Assembly: GCF_014384765.1 (NCBI RefSeq)
Contig: NZ_JACRSP010000004.1
Span: 137,172-201,171, forward strand
DNA: 64,000 bases
Reading direction: 5' to 3'
Origin: Feifania hominis
GTDB lineage: Bacteria > Bacillota > Clostridia > Oscillospirales > Feifaniaceae
The translations under genes were made by a program, and so were the position numbers. Within the stretch, counting starts at the first letter, position 1; each line of letters begins with the position of its first letter. Below the pieces are notes generated by a model. The model was not told the DNA's origin, did no database searches, and was given only the letters and a program-made list of their open reading frames with translations. Of the stretch, positions 24,828 to 33,146 are shown piece after piece.

Positions 24828-27049
24828 GACGGCTCCTCCCCGTCGAGCAGCTGCGCCGCGTAGACGGCGTTGAGCGCCGCGTCGGCAATGAGAGCGCGCG
24901 AGCGCTCGCCGAGCTCCCGCCCGAGCTCGGCCCGGCGGCTCATGATGTCGGCCGCCATGCGCAGAAGCTCGCCCGTATCGATCTGCTCGCAGGGCAGAAA
25001 ACGGCTGACGCCGATGTACTCGAGAAAATCCGATACCTTGGGGTCGTAGACGATGCCGATGGTGGGCACGCCCGCGCCGGTGGCAAAGATCAGCGAGTGC
25101 AGGCGCATGCCGATGACGAACTGCGAGCGGGCGATGATCTGCATGATCTCCTGCGAGCTGAGGCCGGTCGGCAGCACCGAGCCGGGCACATTCTCGTGCA
25201 GAAGTTTTGAGATCTCAAGGTCGGTCGACTCGTGCAGCGCGAGAATCACCGGCGTGAGCGAGTAGGTATAGCTGAGGTTTTTGAGCACGATGGTGAGCTT
25301 GGCAAGGCACTCGGCATCGAGCGTCGGCCACTCGCGCAGCGAGACGACGAAAATGTCGCCCTCGGGCAGCCCGCTGACCGGGGCGTCCGCCGCCCTGCGA
25401 TCGCCCTCGAAGAGAGTGAAGACCTCGTCCGCCGTCACCTCCACTCTCGGGTGAGTGACGCCGAGCTCCTTTAGAAACTGGGCGGAGTTTGGCTCACGCA
25501 GCGTCACAAGATCGAGCCGGTCGAGCACCTGCCCGGCGCGGCGGCGGTTTTTGGGCTTAGTGATCGGGCCGATGCCGTTTGCGTAGAGCATGGTGCGAAG
25601 CCCGTAGCGGTAGGCAAGCCGCAGAAGCGCCAGATAGTAGAGCAGGGACTTGGTCGAGGTGGCGTCCTGGATGAGGTTGCCGCCGCCGAAGATCAGCACC
25701 CGGGAATTGCGAATGGCCTTTCGCACCTTGAACAGGTGAAAGCGGTTGACCAGAGACGCGACCCGCAGATCGACCCGTGTCTCGGGGTCGCGCACCAGCA
25801 CGCAGATGGAGACGCCCGGCCGGTGGCGATTGAGATTTTCCACCAGACACGAGAGCATGGTGTCGTCGCCGGCGTTCGCATAGCCGTAGTAGCCGCAGAC
25901 GATATAGTCGTATTTCCGCTTGCCGCTCAGGCAGAGAATGTCCCGGTAGGTGTAGATGGCGTCATCCGCCATGCGGCTGACCGAGTAGCTCGCAAGCACG
26001 CGCTCGCGCCCGACAGCGCCCAGGCGCTCGAGCTCCTGCACGGGTCTTGCAAGAAGCGCGTCGAGTTCCTCGAGCAGGGCGCGCTCGCTCGGGTAGGGAA
26101 TGTCGCGGCAGGTAAAGTTCGTGGCGACGCAGTCGGGCAGCTTGTCCTCCGTGTAGAGGCCGAGGTAGCCCTGGTTGCCTGCGAGCACCACGGGCTTGGC
26201 GCAGGACATGGCCTCGAGCGCCGCGCGCGACACGCCGACAAAGATGTCGCACAGCGCCGCGAGACGGCTGATGTCGGTGCGCCCGCCGGTGAGAATGAGA
26301 TGGCGCTCGCCGAGCCGGCGGTTTACCGCCTCGGCCCTCTCGCGGACATCCTCAAGGGCGTCGCCGCTGCCGACGATGACAATGCGCACATCCGGGTGCG
26401 CGCGGCAGAGCTCCTCAGCGCAGTCGACGAGCAAAAAGGCCGACTTGCAGGCGTTGTAGTCCATGCGGCTGACGGTGAGAATGACCCGCGCATCCGCGGG
26501 CAGGCCGAGCTCGGCGCGCAGATCGTCGACCGGCTGCCCAGGACAAAACGTCCCGGTGTTGATGCCGTTGACCGTGACGCGCACGTCGGACGGGTGGAGA
26601 TTGTAGTTTGAAGTGAGATACTTCTTGAGGTCCTCGCTGACCGCGATGGACTTCTTGCCCCACCGGGTCAGAAACCGCAGCCCGCCGGTGGTCTTGAAGT
26701 TGAAGTGGGCGGTCGTGACCATCGGCGTACCGGTGAGGGCGCAGGCGATGGAGGAGAGGAAGCCCGGAATGCGCGCATGGGCGTGCACGACGTCGGGCCG
26801 CTCGCGCCGGATGACCGACAGAAGCCGGAAAAAGGATTTGACCATGGCCGGCACACTGCGCACGTGCATGGGGGCCTGATAGTGGCGAATGCCGTGGCGC
26901 TCGAGTTCGTCGACGTAGACGCCCCCGTTGGAGCACACGACGATTTCATAGCCCTTGCGCGCGAGCTCCTTGGAGAGCTCGACAATATGGGTCTCAGCGC
27001 CGCCGAGACCGAGCCCCATGGTGGTCATGAGAATTTTTGTCTGATGCAA
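24824..27049 (-). CDS. Fused glycosyltransferase family 4 / polysaccharide pyruvyl transferase (CsaB)
   Basis: 741 residues, two enzymes in one chain. The N-terminal half (about 1-370) is a GT4 (GT-B) glycosyltransferase: MGLGLGGAETHIVELS at the start, TVNGINTGTF, and the donor-site EAMSCAKPVV. The C-terminal half (about 375-741) is CsaB-like: YYGYANAGDDTML, FGGGNLIQD, and RSQFVIGMRLHSLIFAT. CsaB adds pyruvate ketals to peptidoglycan-linked polysaccharide, the anchor for SLH-domain surface proteins. Start placed at a TTG (27049) with GAGGTGA upstream; the frame stays open to 27088. Fusion links making and pyruvylating a secondary wall polymer. Distinct CsaB and GT genes are the commoner layout. 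Confidence 0.88.
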   Translation of the reverse strand: MHQTKILMTTMGLGLGGAETHIVELSKELARKGYEIVVCSNGGVYVDELERHGIRHYQAPMHVRSVPAMVKSFFRLLSVIRRERPDVVHAHARIPGFLSSIACALTGTPMVTTAHFNFKTTGGLRFLTRWGKKSIAVSEDLKKYLTSNYNLHPSDVRVTVNGINTGTFCPGQPVDDLRAELGLPADARVILTVSRMDYNACKSAFLLVDCAEELCRAHPDVRIVIVGSGDALEDVRERAEAVNRRLGERHLILTGGRTDISRLAALCDIFVGVSRAALEAMSCAKPVVLAGNQGYLGLYTEDKLPDCVATNFTCRDIPYPSERALLEELDALLARPVQELERLGAVGRERVLASYSVSRMADDAIYTYRDILCLSGKRKYDYIVCGYYGYANAGDDTMLSCLVENLNRHRPGVSICVLVRDPETRVDLRVASLVNRFHLFKVRKAIRNSRVLIFGGGNLIQDATSTKSLLYYLALLRLAYRYGLRTMLYANGIGPITKPKNRRRAGQVLDRLDLVTLREPNSAQFLKELGVTHPRVEVTADEVFTLFEGDRRAADAPVSGLPEGDIFVVSLREWPTLDAECLAKLTIVLKNLSYTYSLTPVILALHESTDLEISKLLHENVPGSVLPTGLSSQEIMQIIARSQFVIGMRLHSLIFATGAGVPTIGIVYDPKVSDFLEYIGVSRFLPCEQIDTGELLRMAADIMSRRAELGRELGERSRALIADAALNAVYAAQLLDGEEPS

Positions 27050-27126
27050 TACAGTCACCTCATATGATTGGGCGGGAGAAGTATTCAAAACGGGAGCGCC
27101 GCCGCTCCCTGCGGAGTTTTCACTTC

Positions 27127-27155
27127 ATTATAATACAAAAAACCGGCCGAGACAA
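27127..27155 (-). promoter_or_regulatory. Promoter of the GT4-CsaB/ruvX/DUF2461 unit
   Basis: On the minus strand TTGTCT (27150-27155) and TATAAT (27127-27132) are spaced by 17 bases, roughly 80 bases upstream of the start. Confidence 0.65.
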
Positions 27156-27166
27156 TCACGATTGTC

Positions 27167-27195
27167 TTGACAGGCGGGGCGCGTGAGAATAAAAT
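27167..27195 (+). promoter_or_regulatory. First (distal) promoter of the rpmG-secE-nusG-rplKA operon
   Basis: TTGACA (27167-27172) and TAAAAT (27190-27195), 17-base spacing. Confidence 0.7.
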
Positions 27196-27228
27196 GGAAA
27201 AGTAACAAAGAAGACCGAGAGAAAAGTC

Positions 27229-27257
27229 TTGACCCGGCTTGTTTGCTGTGTTATACT
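27229..27257 (+). promoter_or_regulatory. Second (proximal) promoter of the rpmG-secE-nusG-rplKA operon
   Basis: TTGACC (27229-27234) and TATACT (27252-27257), 17-base spacing. Tandem promoters are common for ribosomal protein operons. Confidence 0.75.
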
Positions 27258-27341
27258 GGCTATACCTCTGTTTGGGTCTTTTTTTTGTGCCCAATTTGAG
27301 GAAGAAAACAAAGTCGTTTTCGTTATTAGGAGGTGCGAAAA

Positions 27342-27491
27342 ATGCGTGTTATGATCACCCTCGCCTGCAGCGAATGCAAGCAGAGAAACTACAACACAAA
27401 GAAAAACAAGAAAAATACTCCCGACAGACTGGAAATGAACAAGTACTGCAAGTTCTGCAAGAAGCACACGCTTCACAAAGAGACGAAGTAA
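27342..27491 (+). CDS. rpmG: 50S ribosomal protein L33
   Basis: 49 residues. It carries two CxxC pairs, CSEC near residue 9 and CKFC near residue 36, the zinc-ribbon (C+) form of L33. NYNTKKNKKNTPDRLEMNKYC is typical but spans the 49-residue frame with HTLHKETK at the end. TTAGGAGGTG precedes the ATG. Order rpmG-secE-nusG is standard; the tRNA-Trp often found after rpmG is not seen. Confidence 0.95.
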   Translation: MRVMITLACSECKQRNYNTKKNKKNTPDRLEMNKYCKFCKKHTLHKETK

Positions 27492-27530
27492 GACCGTTCA
27501 TGACCACTCTATAAAGGAGGTAGTTACCGC

Positions 27531-27773
27531 ATGGCGGAAACCAAAGACACCAAAAACGCAATGCCCGAGAAGAAGAAAAAGAAGCCCGGCCTCTTTAAGA
27601 GAATCGGCAAGTTCTTCCGCGAGAGCAAAAGCGAGCTGAAAAAAGTCGTCTGGCCGACCCCGAAGCAGGTGGTCAACAACACCGGTGTGGTGCTTGCGAT
27701 GATCGTGATCATCGGCGCCTTTGTCGGGGCGCTTGACTTCGGCCTGACCATGCTTCTCAGAGCGGTTGTGTGA
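27531..27773 (+). CDS. secE: Preprotein translocase subunit SecE
   Basis: 80 residues. A lysine-rich start (EKKKKKPG) precedes the amphipathic FFRESKSELKKVVWPTPKQV motif and a single membrane helix (about 51-72). This is the short one-helix SecE of Gram-positives, essential for SecYEG. AAAGGAGG precedes the ATG, and it sits directly before nusG. Confidence 0.96.
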   Translation: MAETKDTKNAMPEKKKKKPGLFKRIGKFFRESKSELKKVVWPTPKQVVNNTGVVLAMIVIIGAFVGALDFGLTMLLRAVV

Positions 27774-27802
27774 CCCGGCTTTACGAAAGGAGGTAGGACC
27801 TT

Positions 27803-28324
27803 ATGGCAGACGTGGCAAAGTGGTATGTCATTCACACCTATTCGGGATACGAGAATAAGGTCATGACCAACCTTGAGAAAATCGTGGAAAACCGCAAGCT
27901 GCACGATCTGATTGAGGACATCAAAGTCCCGACCGAAAAAGTGGTCGAAGTGCGCGACAACAAGAGCAAGGAAATCGAGCGCAAGGTCTTTCCGGGCTAT
28001 GTGCTCGTCAAGATGGTGATGACCGACGAGAGCTGGTATGTCGTGCGCAACGTGCGCGGCGTGACCGGGTTTGTCGGCCCGTCCTCAAAGCCCGTCGCGC
28101 TGACTGACGACGAGGTGGCAAACCTCGGCGTCGAGCAGAGAGTGCTCGAAATCAACTACGGCGAGGGCGACAACGTCAAAATTATGGACGGGCCGCTCGA
28201 GGGTTACATCGGCGTCGTGGAGGAGATCAGCAAGGAGAAGAAAAAAGTGCGCGTGATCGTGTCCATGTTTGGCCGCGAGACGCCCATTGAGCTCTATCTC
28301 GACCAGGTTCGGCCGCTCGAATAA
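27803..28324 (+). CDS. nusG: Transcription termination/antitermination factor NusG
   Basis: 173 residues. The NGN domain (about 5-110) starts KWYVIHTYSGYENKV and contains VFPGYVLVKM. The C-terminal KOW domain (about 122-173) has EGDNVKIMDGPLEGYIGVV. Preceded by AAAGGAGG. Acts on RNA polymerase pausing and couples transcription to translation. Confidence 0.97.
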   Translation: MADVAKWYVIHTYSGYENKVMTNLEKIVENRKLHDLIEDIKVPTEKVVEVRDNKSKEIERKVFPGYVLVKMVMTDESWYVVRNVRGVTGFVGPSSKPVALTDDEVANLGVEQRVLEINYGEGDNVKIMDGPLEGYIGVVEEISKEKKKVRVIVSMFGRETPIELYLDQVRPLE

Positions 28325-28351
28325 GGTAAATAGCGTCAAGCTTTTTATATT

Positions 28352-28366
28352 CGGCCCGATGGGCCG
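28352..28366 (+). terminator. Weak hairpin between nusG and rplK
   Basis: CGGCCC-GAT-GGGCCG followed by TCTTACG. Short stem and no real T-tract; perhaps an RNA processing or attenuation element. Confidence 0.35.
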
Positions 28367-28372
28367 TCTTAC

Positions 28373-28410
28373 GTGGGAGGAGGGGAATCTGACCTCTCCG
28401 CTCAAACCAC
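28373..28410 (+). promoter_or_regulatory. Candidate ribosomal protein L1 operator upstream of rplK
   Basis: GTGGGAGG (28373-28380) pairs through GTGG with CCAC (28407-28410), enclosing an inner stem formed by GAGGGG-like and CCTCTCC segments. This mimics the L1-binding helix in 23S rRNA and sits just before the rplK SD. The same architecture recurs before rplA. Confidence 0.5.
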
Positions 28411-28432
28411 ATTTGTTTAAGGAGGTGTAACA

Positions 28433-28858
28433 ATGGCTCAAAAAGTAGTGGGTTATATCAAGCTCCAGATCCCGGCAGGCAAAGCCACCCCGGCACCGCC
28501 TGTAGGACCTGCATTGGGTCAGCACGGCGTCAACATCATGGCATTTACGAAGGAATTCAACGAGAGAACGAAGAATGACATCGGCTATATCATCCCGGTT
28601 GTCATCACGGTCTACGCGGATCGCTCCTTCTCCTTTATTACCAAAACACCGCCGGCCGCGGTCCTGATTAAGAAAGCGGCCAATATTGAGAGCGGCTCCG
28701 GTGTGCCGAACAAGACCAAGGTAGCGACCTTGACAAGCGAGCAGGTCAGAAAGATCGCCGAGACGAAAATGCCCGACCTGAACGCGAGCAGCGTCGAGTC
28801 TGCGATGAAGATGATCGCGGGCACTGCCAGAAGCATGGGTGTCGTCGTCGAAGACTGA
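28433..28858 (+). CDS. rplK: 50S ribosomal protein L11
   Basis: 141 residues, standard length. GYIKLQIPAGKATPAPPVGPALGQHGVNIM, broken here by the limit only in quotation, is the universal L11 N-terminal segment; the C-terminal rRNA-binding domain ends with ARSMGVVVED. Strong AAGGAGGTG upstream. L11 forms the GTPase-associated centre and the RelA sensing site. Confidence 0.97.
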   Translation: MAQKVVGYIKLQIPAGKATPAPPVGPALGQHGVNIMAFTKEFNERTKNDIGYIIPVVITVYADRSFSFITKTPPAAVLIKKAANIESGSGVPNKTKVATLTSEQVRKIAETKMPDLNASSVESAMKMIAGTARSMGVVVED

Positions 28859-28873
28859 CACGCCGCTTCTTAA

Positions 28874-28899
28874 GTGGGAGGAAATTTCCGAATTACCAC
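28874..28899 (+). promoter_or_regulatory. Candidate L1 operator upstream of rplA
   Basis: GTGGGAGG (28874-28881) with CCAC (28896-28899) enclosing a GGAAATTTCC inner hairpin. It is a second copy of the layout seen before rplK, consistent with L1 feedback on translation of its own message. Confidence 0.45.
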
Positions 28900-28917
28900 G
28901 ATTGAGGAGGAACATCT

Positions 28918-29610
<693 letters not shown>

Positions 29611-29620
29611 AGGACAGTGA

Positions 29621-29654
29621 GGGGCGGCAGTCACACGACTGCCGCCCCTTTTTT
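29621..29654 (+). terminator. Rho-independent terminator after rplA
   Basis: Perfect 12-bp stem GGGGCGGCAGTC / GACTGCCGCCCC, 4-base loop, then TTTTTT. Confidence 0.92.
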
Positions 29655-29662
29655 GTGAGGAA

Positions 29663-29733
29663 GCACCGGCCGGCACCGCGCGGTGCCGGTCGGTGCGCAC
29701 AGAAGCCCTGTGCCGAAACGGCGCAGGGCTTCT
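29663..29733. repeat. Two adjacent strong hairpins between convergent genes
   Basis: The first stem pairs 29663-29678 with 29681-29696. The second pairs AGAAGCCCTGTGCCG (29701-29715) with 29719-29733, one G-T pair. Neither has a good T-tract; the second probably helps to end the minus-strand DUF4177/MFS transcript. Confidence 0.6.
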
Positions 29734-29738
29734 GTCGT

Positions 29739-29969
29739 CTAGTCCGCCTCTTTTTCAAAGATAATCGGGTAGCATCCGGCGCCGTATACTCCGGTTCTCT
29801 CATTGAAAGAGATGACGATCTGCTGGAAGCGCCAGCCCTGCTGCGCCCCGGCCAGAATCGCGTCTTGGCACGCCTCAAAGGCGCCGCCCGGCGCCGCTCC
29901 CCGTCCGGCCCTTGCAGATGCTTTCACGAATTTGTATTCGTAGTGTTTCGCGGTGCGCCCCCGTGTCAT
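29739..29969 (-). CDS. DUF4177 domain-containing small protein
   Basis: 76 residues. After MTRGRTAKHYEYKFVK come the DUF4177 landmarks, a helix (FEACQDAILAGAQQGWRF) and strands ending CYPIIFEKEAD. Function of the family is unknown. The ATG at 29969 overlaps the stop of the MFS gene (ATGA), so its translation is probably coupled. An open frame continues far upstream inside the MFS gene and is ignored. Confidence 0.75.
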   Translation of the reverse strand: MTRGRTAKHYEYKFVKASARAGRGAAPGGAFEACQDAILAGAQQGWRFQQIVISFNERTGVYGAGCYPIIFEKEAD

Positions 29970-31171
29970 ATTGTCCCGCTGTTCTCTTGTGTGACCGGCT
30001 CTGTGTGCTTTCGTGCGGCGAGCCCGACGAGAAGCAGCACCGCAAAGAGAACGGCGGCGCCGAGACCCGCCCGCAGACTGCCGCCAAAGTGGTCCGCGAC
30101 CGTTCCGACGACCGCCGGACCCGCCGCGCAGCCCAGATCCCCCGCGAGGGCGAGCAGCGCGAACATTGCCGTTCCCCCTGCGCACTCGCGCGCCGCGAGA
30201 CTGAATGTCCCCGGCCACAGAACGCCTGCCGACAGTCCGCACAGCGCGCATCCGAGCAGTGACAGCGCGGGGAGAGGAGCGGCGGCTGCGAGCAGAAAGC
30301 CGCAGGCGCTGCCCACGGCGCTCAGTGCCATCACACGGGCCTCGCCGCCGGGCCTGCCGAACTTTGCGTGAAGCAGCCGCGCCGTGCCCATGAGCGCCGC
30401 GAAGAGACAGGGCCCCGCGAGGTCACCCGCGGCCTTGGAGACCCCGAGCCCGGCCTCGGCAAAGGCGGAGGCCCACTGGCTCATGGCCTGCTCCGCCGCC
30501 CCGGCGCAGACCATCAGCAGCGCGAAGATCCAGAAGAGCCGCCCCGAGAGCAGCGCGCGCAGGGAAAGCCCGCCGCCGTGCTCCTCCAGAGACCGCAGGG
30601 GCACACGGCTAAAATACAGGGCGTTTCCCAGCGGCAGAAGGGCCCAGAGCAGAGCAAGCAGCCGCCAGTTTTCAATGCCCGCGGCGGCAAAAAAGAGTGT
30701 GGACGCCAACACGACAAAGACCTGGCCCCAGCAGTAGAACGAGTGGAGAAGACTCATGGCGCTCGATTTTTGGGCCATGGGGCAGGCCTCGACAATGGGG
30801 CTGATCAGCACCTCAATCAGCCCGCCGCCGACGGAGGTGAGACAGACCGCCGTGAGAAGTCCTGCAAAAGGCGCGCCGAACAGCTCCGGCAGAATGCCGA
30901 GCCCCGCAAGGCCCGCCGCCGCGAAGAGATGGGCGGCCACGATCAGGGGGCGGTAGCCGATGCGGTCGGCACAGCGCGAGGCGAGAAGATCCACCAGCAG
31001 CTGGACGCCGAAGTTCACCGAGACGAGCAGGGTGATCTGCCCGAGAGCAATGGCGTACTCGCTCTGAAAGCTTAAAAACAGCAGCGGGGCGAAGTTGTTG
31101 ACGATGGCCTGCGTCACATAGCCGAGATAGCTTGCGCGCAGGGTGTGATCGAAGCGGTCGCTCTGTCGCAT
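29966..31171 (-). CDS. MFS transporter
   Basis: 401 residues with about 12 hydrophobic segments. It begins MRQSDRFDHTLRASYLGYVTQAIVNN. The first half has an MFS motif-A-like loop (SRCADRIGYRPLI, about residues 63-75) after the second helix, and an analogous loop (LLHAKFGRPGGEARVM) lies in the second half. AGGAGG precedes the ATG at 31171. Similar proteins are annotated as fucose/sugar-type or general permeases; the substrate cannot be inferred. Confidence 0.85.
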   Translation of the reverse strand: MRQSDRFDHTLRASYLGYVTQAIVNNFAPLLFLSFQSEYAIALGQITLLVSVNFGVQLLVDLLASRCADRIGYRPLIVAAHLFAAAGLAGLGILPELFGAPFAGLLTAVCLTSVGGGLIEVLISPIVEACPMAQKSSAMSLLHSFYCWGQVFVVLASTLFFAAAGIENWRLLALLWALLPLGNALYFSRVPLRSLEEHGGGLSLRALLSGRLFWIFALLMVCAGAAEQAMSQWASAFAEAGLGVSKAAGDLAGPCLFAALMGTARLLHAKFGRPGGEARVMALSAVGSACGFLLAAAAPLPALSLLGCALCGLSAGVLWPGTFSLAARECAGGTAMFALLALAGDLGCAAGPAVVGTVADHFGGSLRAGLGAAVLFAVLLLVGLAARKHTEPVTQENSGTI

Positions 31172-31185
31172 GGGTATCCTCCTGA

Positions 31186-31217
31186 AAAGAGCGCGCCCGC
31201 CTGAGCGGACGCGCTTT
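31186..31217 (-). terminator. Hairpin between the phosphoribosyltransferase and MFS genes
   Basis: On the minus strand a stem pairs 31205-31215 with 31190-31200 (G-T tolerated) and is followed by CTTTTC. It lies only some 20 bases before the MFS start, so read-through or attenuation is likely. Confidence 0.55.
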
Positions 31218-31230
31218 CAAATGTCGCTTT

Positions 31231-31773
31231 TTATTCCGCCGGAAAGAGCGGCAGTTCCTCGAGGTAGATGATGTCGGTGCGCTTTGCGGCATCGCCCTCG
31301 GCGAGAATGGCGGCCTTGGCCACAACCTCAGCCCCGGCTTTCTCCACCAGGCGCTCGATGGCGCTGAGCGACTCGCCGGTGGAGATGACGTCGTCCACAA
31401 TGGCGATGCGTTTGCCCTTGATGACCAGCGCGTCCTTGCCGTCGAGACAGAGCGTCTGGGTCTTCTGGGTGGTGATGGAGTCGACCTCGTCGGTCAGCGG
31501 GGTCTTCATATAGGGCTTGATGCTCTTGCGGGCGACGATGTAGTAAGGCAGCCCCAGTAGCCGCGACAGCTCATTTGCCAGCGGGATGCCCTTGGCCTCG
31601 GCCGTGACGAGATAGTCGACCTCGGGCAGACGCTTTGCGATCTCGGGCGCGGCGGCGGTGACCAGCTCGCAGTCACCGAGAATGACAAAGCTCGCAATGG
31701 CGAGATTGGGCGCGATCTGAATGATGGGCAGGCTGCGCGTGACACCCGCCACGGTGATATCGTAGTAAGACAT
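31231..31773 (-). CDS. Phosphoribosyltransferase family protein (adenine phosphoribosyltransferase-like)
   Basis: 180 residues from the ATG at 31773. The type I PRTase PRPP loop is VIKGKRIAIVDDVISTGES (about residues 115-133). The upstream DYLVTAEAKGIPLANELSRLLG and the basic YIVARKS segments are APRT-like. Such proteins salvage adenine or xanthine; the length and motif fit, but an N-terminal region unlike classical Apt leaves the base uncertain. It has its own promoter with a hairpin (CTGGCC-TTTC-GGCCAG) in the leader. Confidence 0.85.
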   Translation of the reverse strand: MSYYDITVAGVTRSLPIIQIAPNLAIASFVILGDCELVTAAAPEIAKRLPEVDYLVTAEAKGIPLANELSRLLGLPYYIVARKSIKPYMKTPLTDEVDSITTQKTQTLCLDGKDALVIKGKRIAIVDDVISTGESLSAIERLVEKAGAEVVAKAAILAEGDAAKRTDIIYLEELPLFPAE

Positions 31774-31819
31774 TTGACAAATCCCTCTCTCTGTTTCATC
31801 TGGCCGAAAGGCCAGTTCC

Positions 31820-31848
31820 ATTATATAGTCGGCGGGGCGAAGATGCAA
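31820..31848 (-). promoter_or_regulatory. Promoter of the phosphoribosyltransferase gene
   Basis: On the minus strand TTGCAT (31843-31848) and TATAAT (31820-31825), 17-base spacing, followed in the leader by the hairpin CTGGCC / GGCCAG. Confidence 0.7.
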
Positions 31849-31882
31849 GAAAAACGCCGCCGAAGAGAGCTCTTCAGCGGCG
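31848..31882 (-). terminator. Rho-independent terminator of the YtvI-like gene
   Basis: A 13-base stem with one mismatch (31870-31882 with 31855-31867), then TTTTTC on the minus strand. The stop codon of the gene (31874-31876) lies inside the hairpin. Confidence 0.75.
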
Positions 31883-32974
31883 AACTTTTTTGTGGGGGCT
31901 GTTCCACAGGCGCACATAGCCGAGTTCACGCAGATGCTTGAGCAGAAGAAAGGCCACCGGAAAGAGAAAGATGCCGGCAAAGCCCAGAGTCTTCCAGCCC
32001 ACATAAAAGCAGATCAGCGACACCAGCGGATCGAGACCGATCTGGCGGCCGACGATGTTCGGCTCCACCATCTGGCGCACGCCGGTGATGACAAGATAGA
32101 GAAGCGCCAGCGACATCGCGAGGGCATACTCCCCCGCAAACAGGGCGCCGACCGCCCACGGAATGAGCACCGTGCCCACGCCGAGCACGGGCAGAATGTC
32201 GATGAGCGCGACGACGAGGCCGAAGACGATCGGGTAGCGCACGCCGATGATGGCAAAGCCCACCGACAGCTCGACAAAGGTGAGCGTGATGATCAGCGCG
32301 TAGGCGCGCAGCATGCGAAAGACGGTTGAGAAGAGAAATTCCCTTGTCTCAAAGAGCACGGTCCGGAGCCGGTCGGGAATTTGCAGATAGACAAAGGCCT
32401 TGATGCGGTGCAGGTCGCCGCTGATAAAAATGGCGGCCACAACGGTTACAACGCTTACAATCAGGGCGCCGGGCAGCCCTGAGGCAAAGGCGGTTGCAAA
32501 GCCCAGAGCCCAGACTGACAGATCGACCGCAAGCCCCGGCAGCCGCTCGACGAGAGAGCTGACCGCACTGCTCACAAGGCCCGACATGCCGTCGGGCAGC
32601 GCGCCGAATGAGCGCTTGAGGGACTCCCAGTAGCCGGTGCACCGCTCGGTAAACGAGGCGACAAATTCAGGCAGCACGGCCGCGAGGGAATTCAGCTCAT
32701 AGAGCAGCCGCGACACGAGCGCCCAGAGCCCCCAGCCGATCAGCCCCAGCAGAGCGAAGACGCACAGAAAGCTCACCACCGACCGGCGGCGCAGGCGCAG
32801 CCTGCGGCAGAGAAAGCCGACGACAGGCTCGATGAGCGACGCGATGAGAAAGGCGATGAGAAACGGCACGCACAGCGCAAACAGCCGCAGCGCGAGATAG
32901 CAGAGCGCCGCGACCACCGCAAAGAAGACAATGTTGATGATGAAGTGGAGCTTTCCGCGATCGGATTCGATCAA
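31874..32974 (-). CDS. AI-2E family transporter, YtvI-like sporulation integral membrane protein
   Basis: 366 residues. Membrane helices occur near both ends, with a long region between (about 85-150). The N-terminal FLIAFLIASLIEPVVGFLCR and the late LIDILPVLGVGTVLIPWAV and RQMVEPNIVGRQIGLDPL are family hallmarks. The closest group I recognise is YtvI, found in spore formers. Start set at a TTG (32974) six bases after AGGTG; the frame is open to 32998 with another TTG. It has a terminator within its own 3' end. Function unknown. Confidence 0.85.
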   Translation of the reverse strand: MIESDRGKLHFIINIVFFAVVAALCYLALRLFALCVPFLIAFLIASLIEPVVGFLCRRLRLRRRSVVSFLCVFALLGLIGWGLWALVSRLLYELNSLAAVLPEFVASFTERCTGYWESLKRSFGALPDGMSGLVSSAVSSLVERLPGLAVDLSVWALGFATAFASGLPGALIVSVVTVVAAIFISGDLHRIKAFVYLQIPDRLRTVLFETREFLFSTVFRMLRAYALIITLTFVELSVGFAIIGVRYPIVFGLVVALIDILPVLGVGTVLIPWAVGALFAGEYALAMSLALLYLVITGVRQMVEPNIVGRQIGLDPLVSLICFYVGWKTLGFAGIFLFPVAFLLLKHLRELGYVRLWNSPHKKVRR

Positions 32975-33078
32975 GCAAAACACCTGCCAAAGCGTCAATT
33001 TTCACTGGTGAAAGTGCAAAGCCCGGCGCCGAAGCCGCCGCCCTTTTTCGGCGAAAGCGCTGAAAAGCGCGCGGGCGG

Positions 33079-33107
33079 TTGTAATGGGGCCGGCAATGTG
33101 GTATAGT
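33079..33107 (+). promoter_or_regulatory. Promoter of the ACT/hom/thrB/lysC operon
   Basis: TTGTAA (33079-33084) and TATAGT (33102-33107), 17-base spacing, 40 bases before the ACT gene. Confidence 0.7.
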
Positions 33108-33146
33108 ACAATAACACTACAAATGTGTGCAAAGGGAGGACACCGC

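Noticed and set aside
31774..32004. N-terminal extension of the phosphoribosyltransferase
   Set aside because: It would overlap the YtvI gene end, its terminator and the promoter at 31820-31848.
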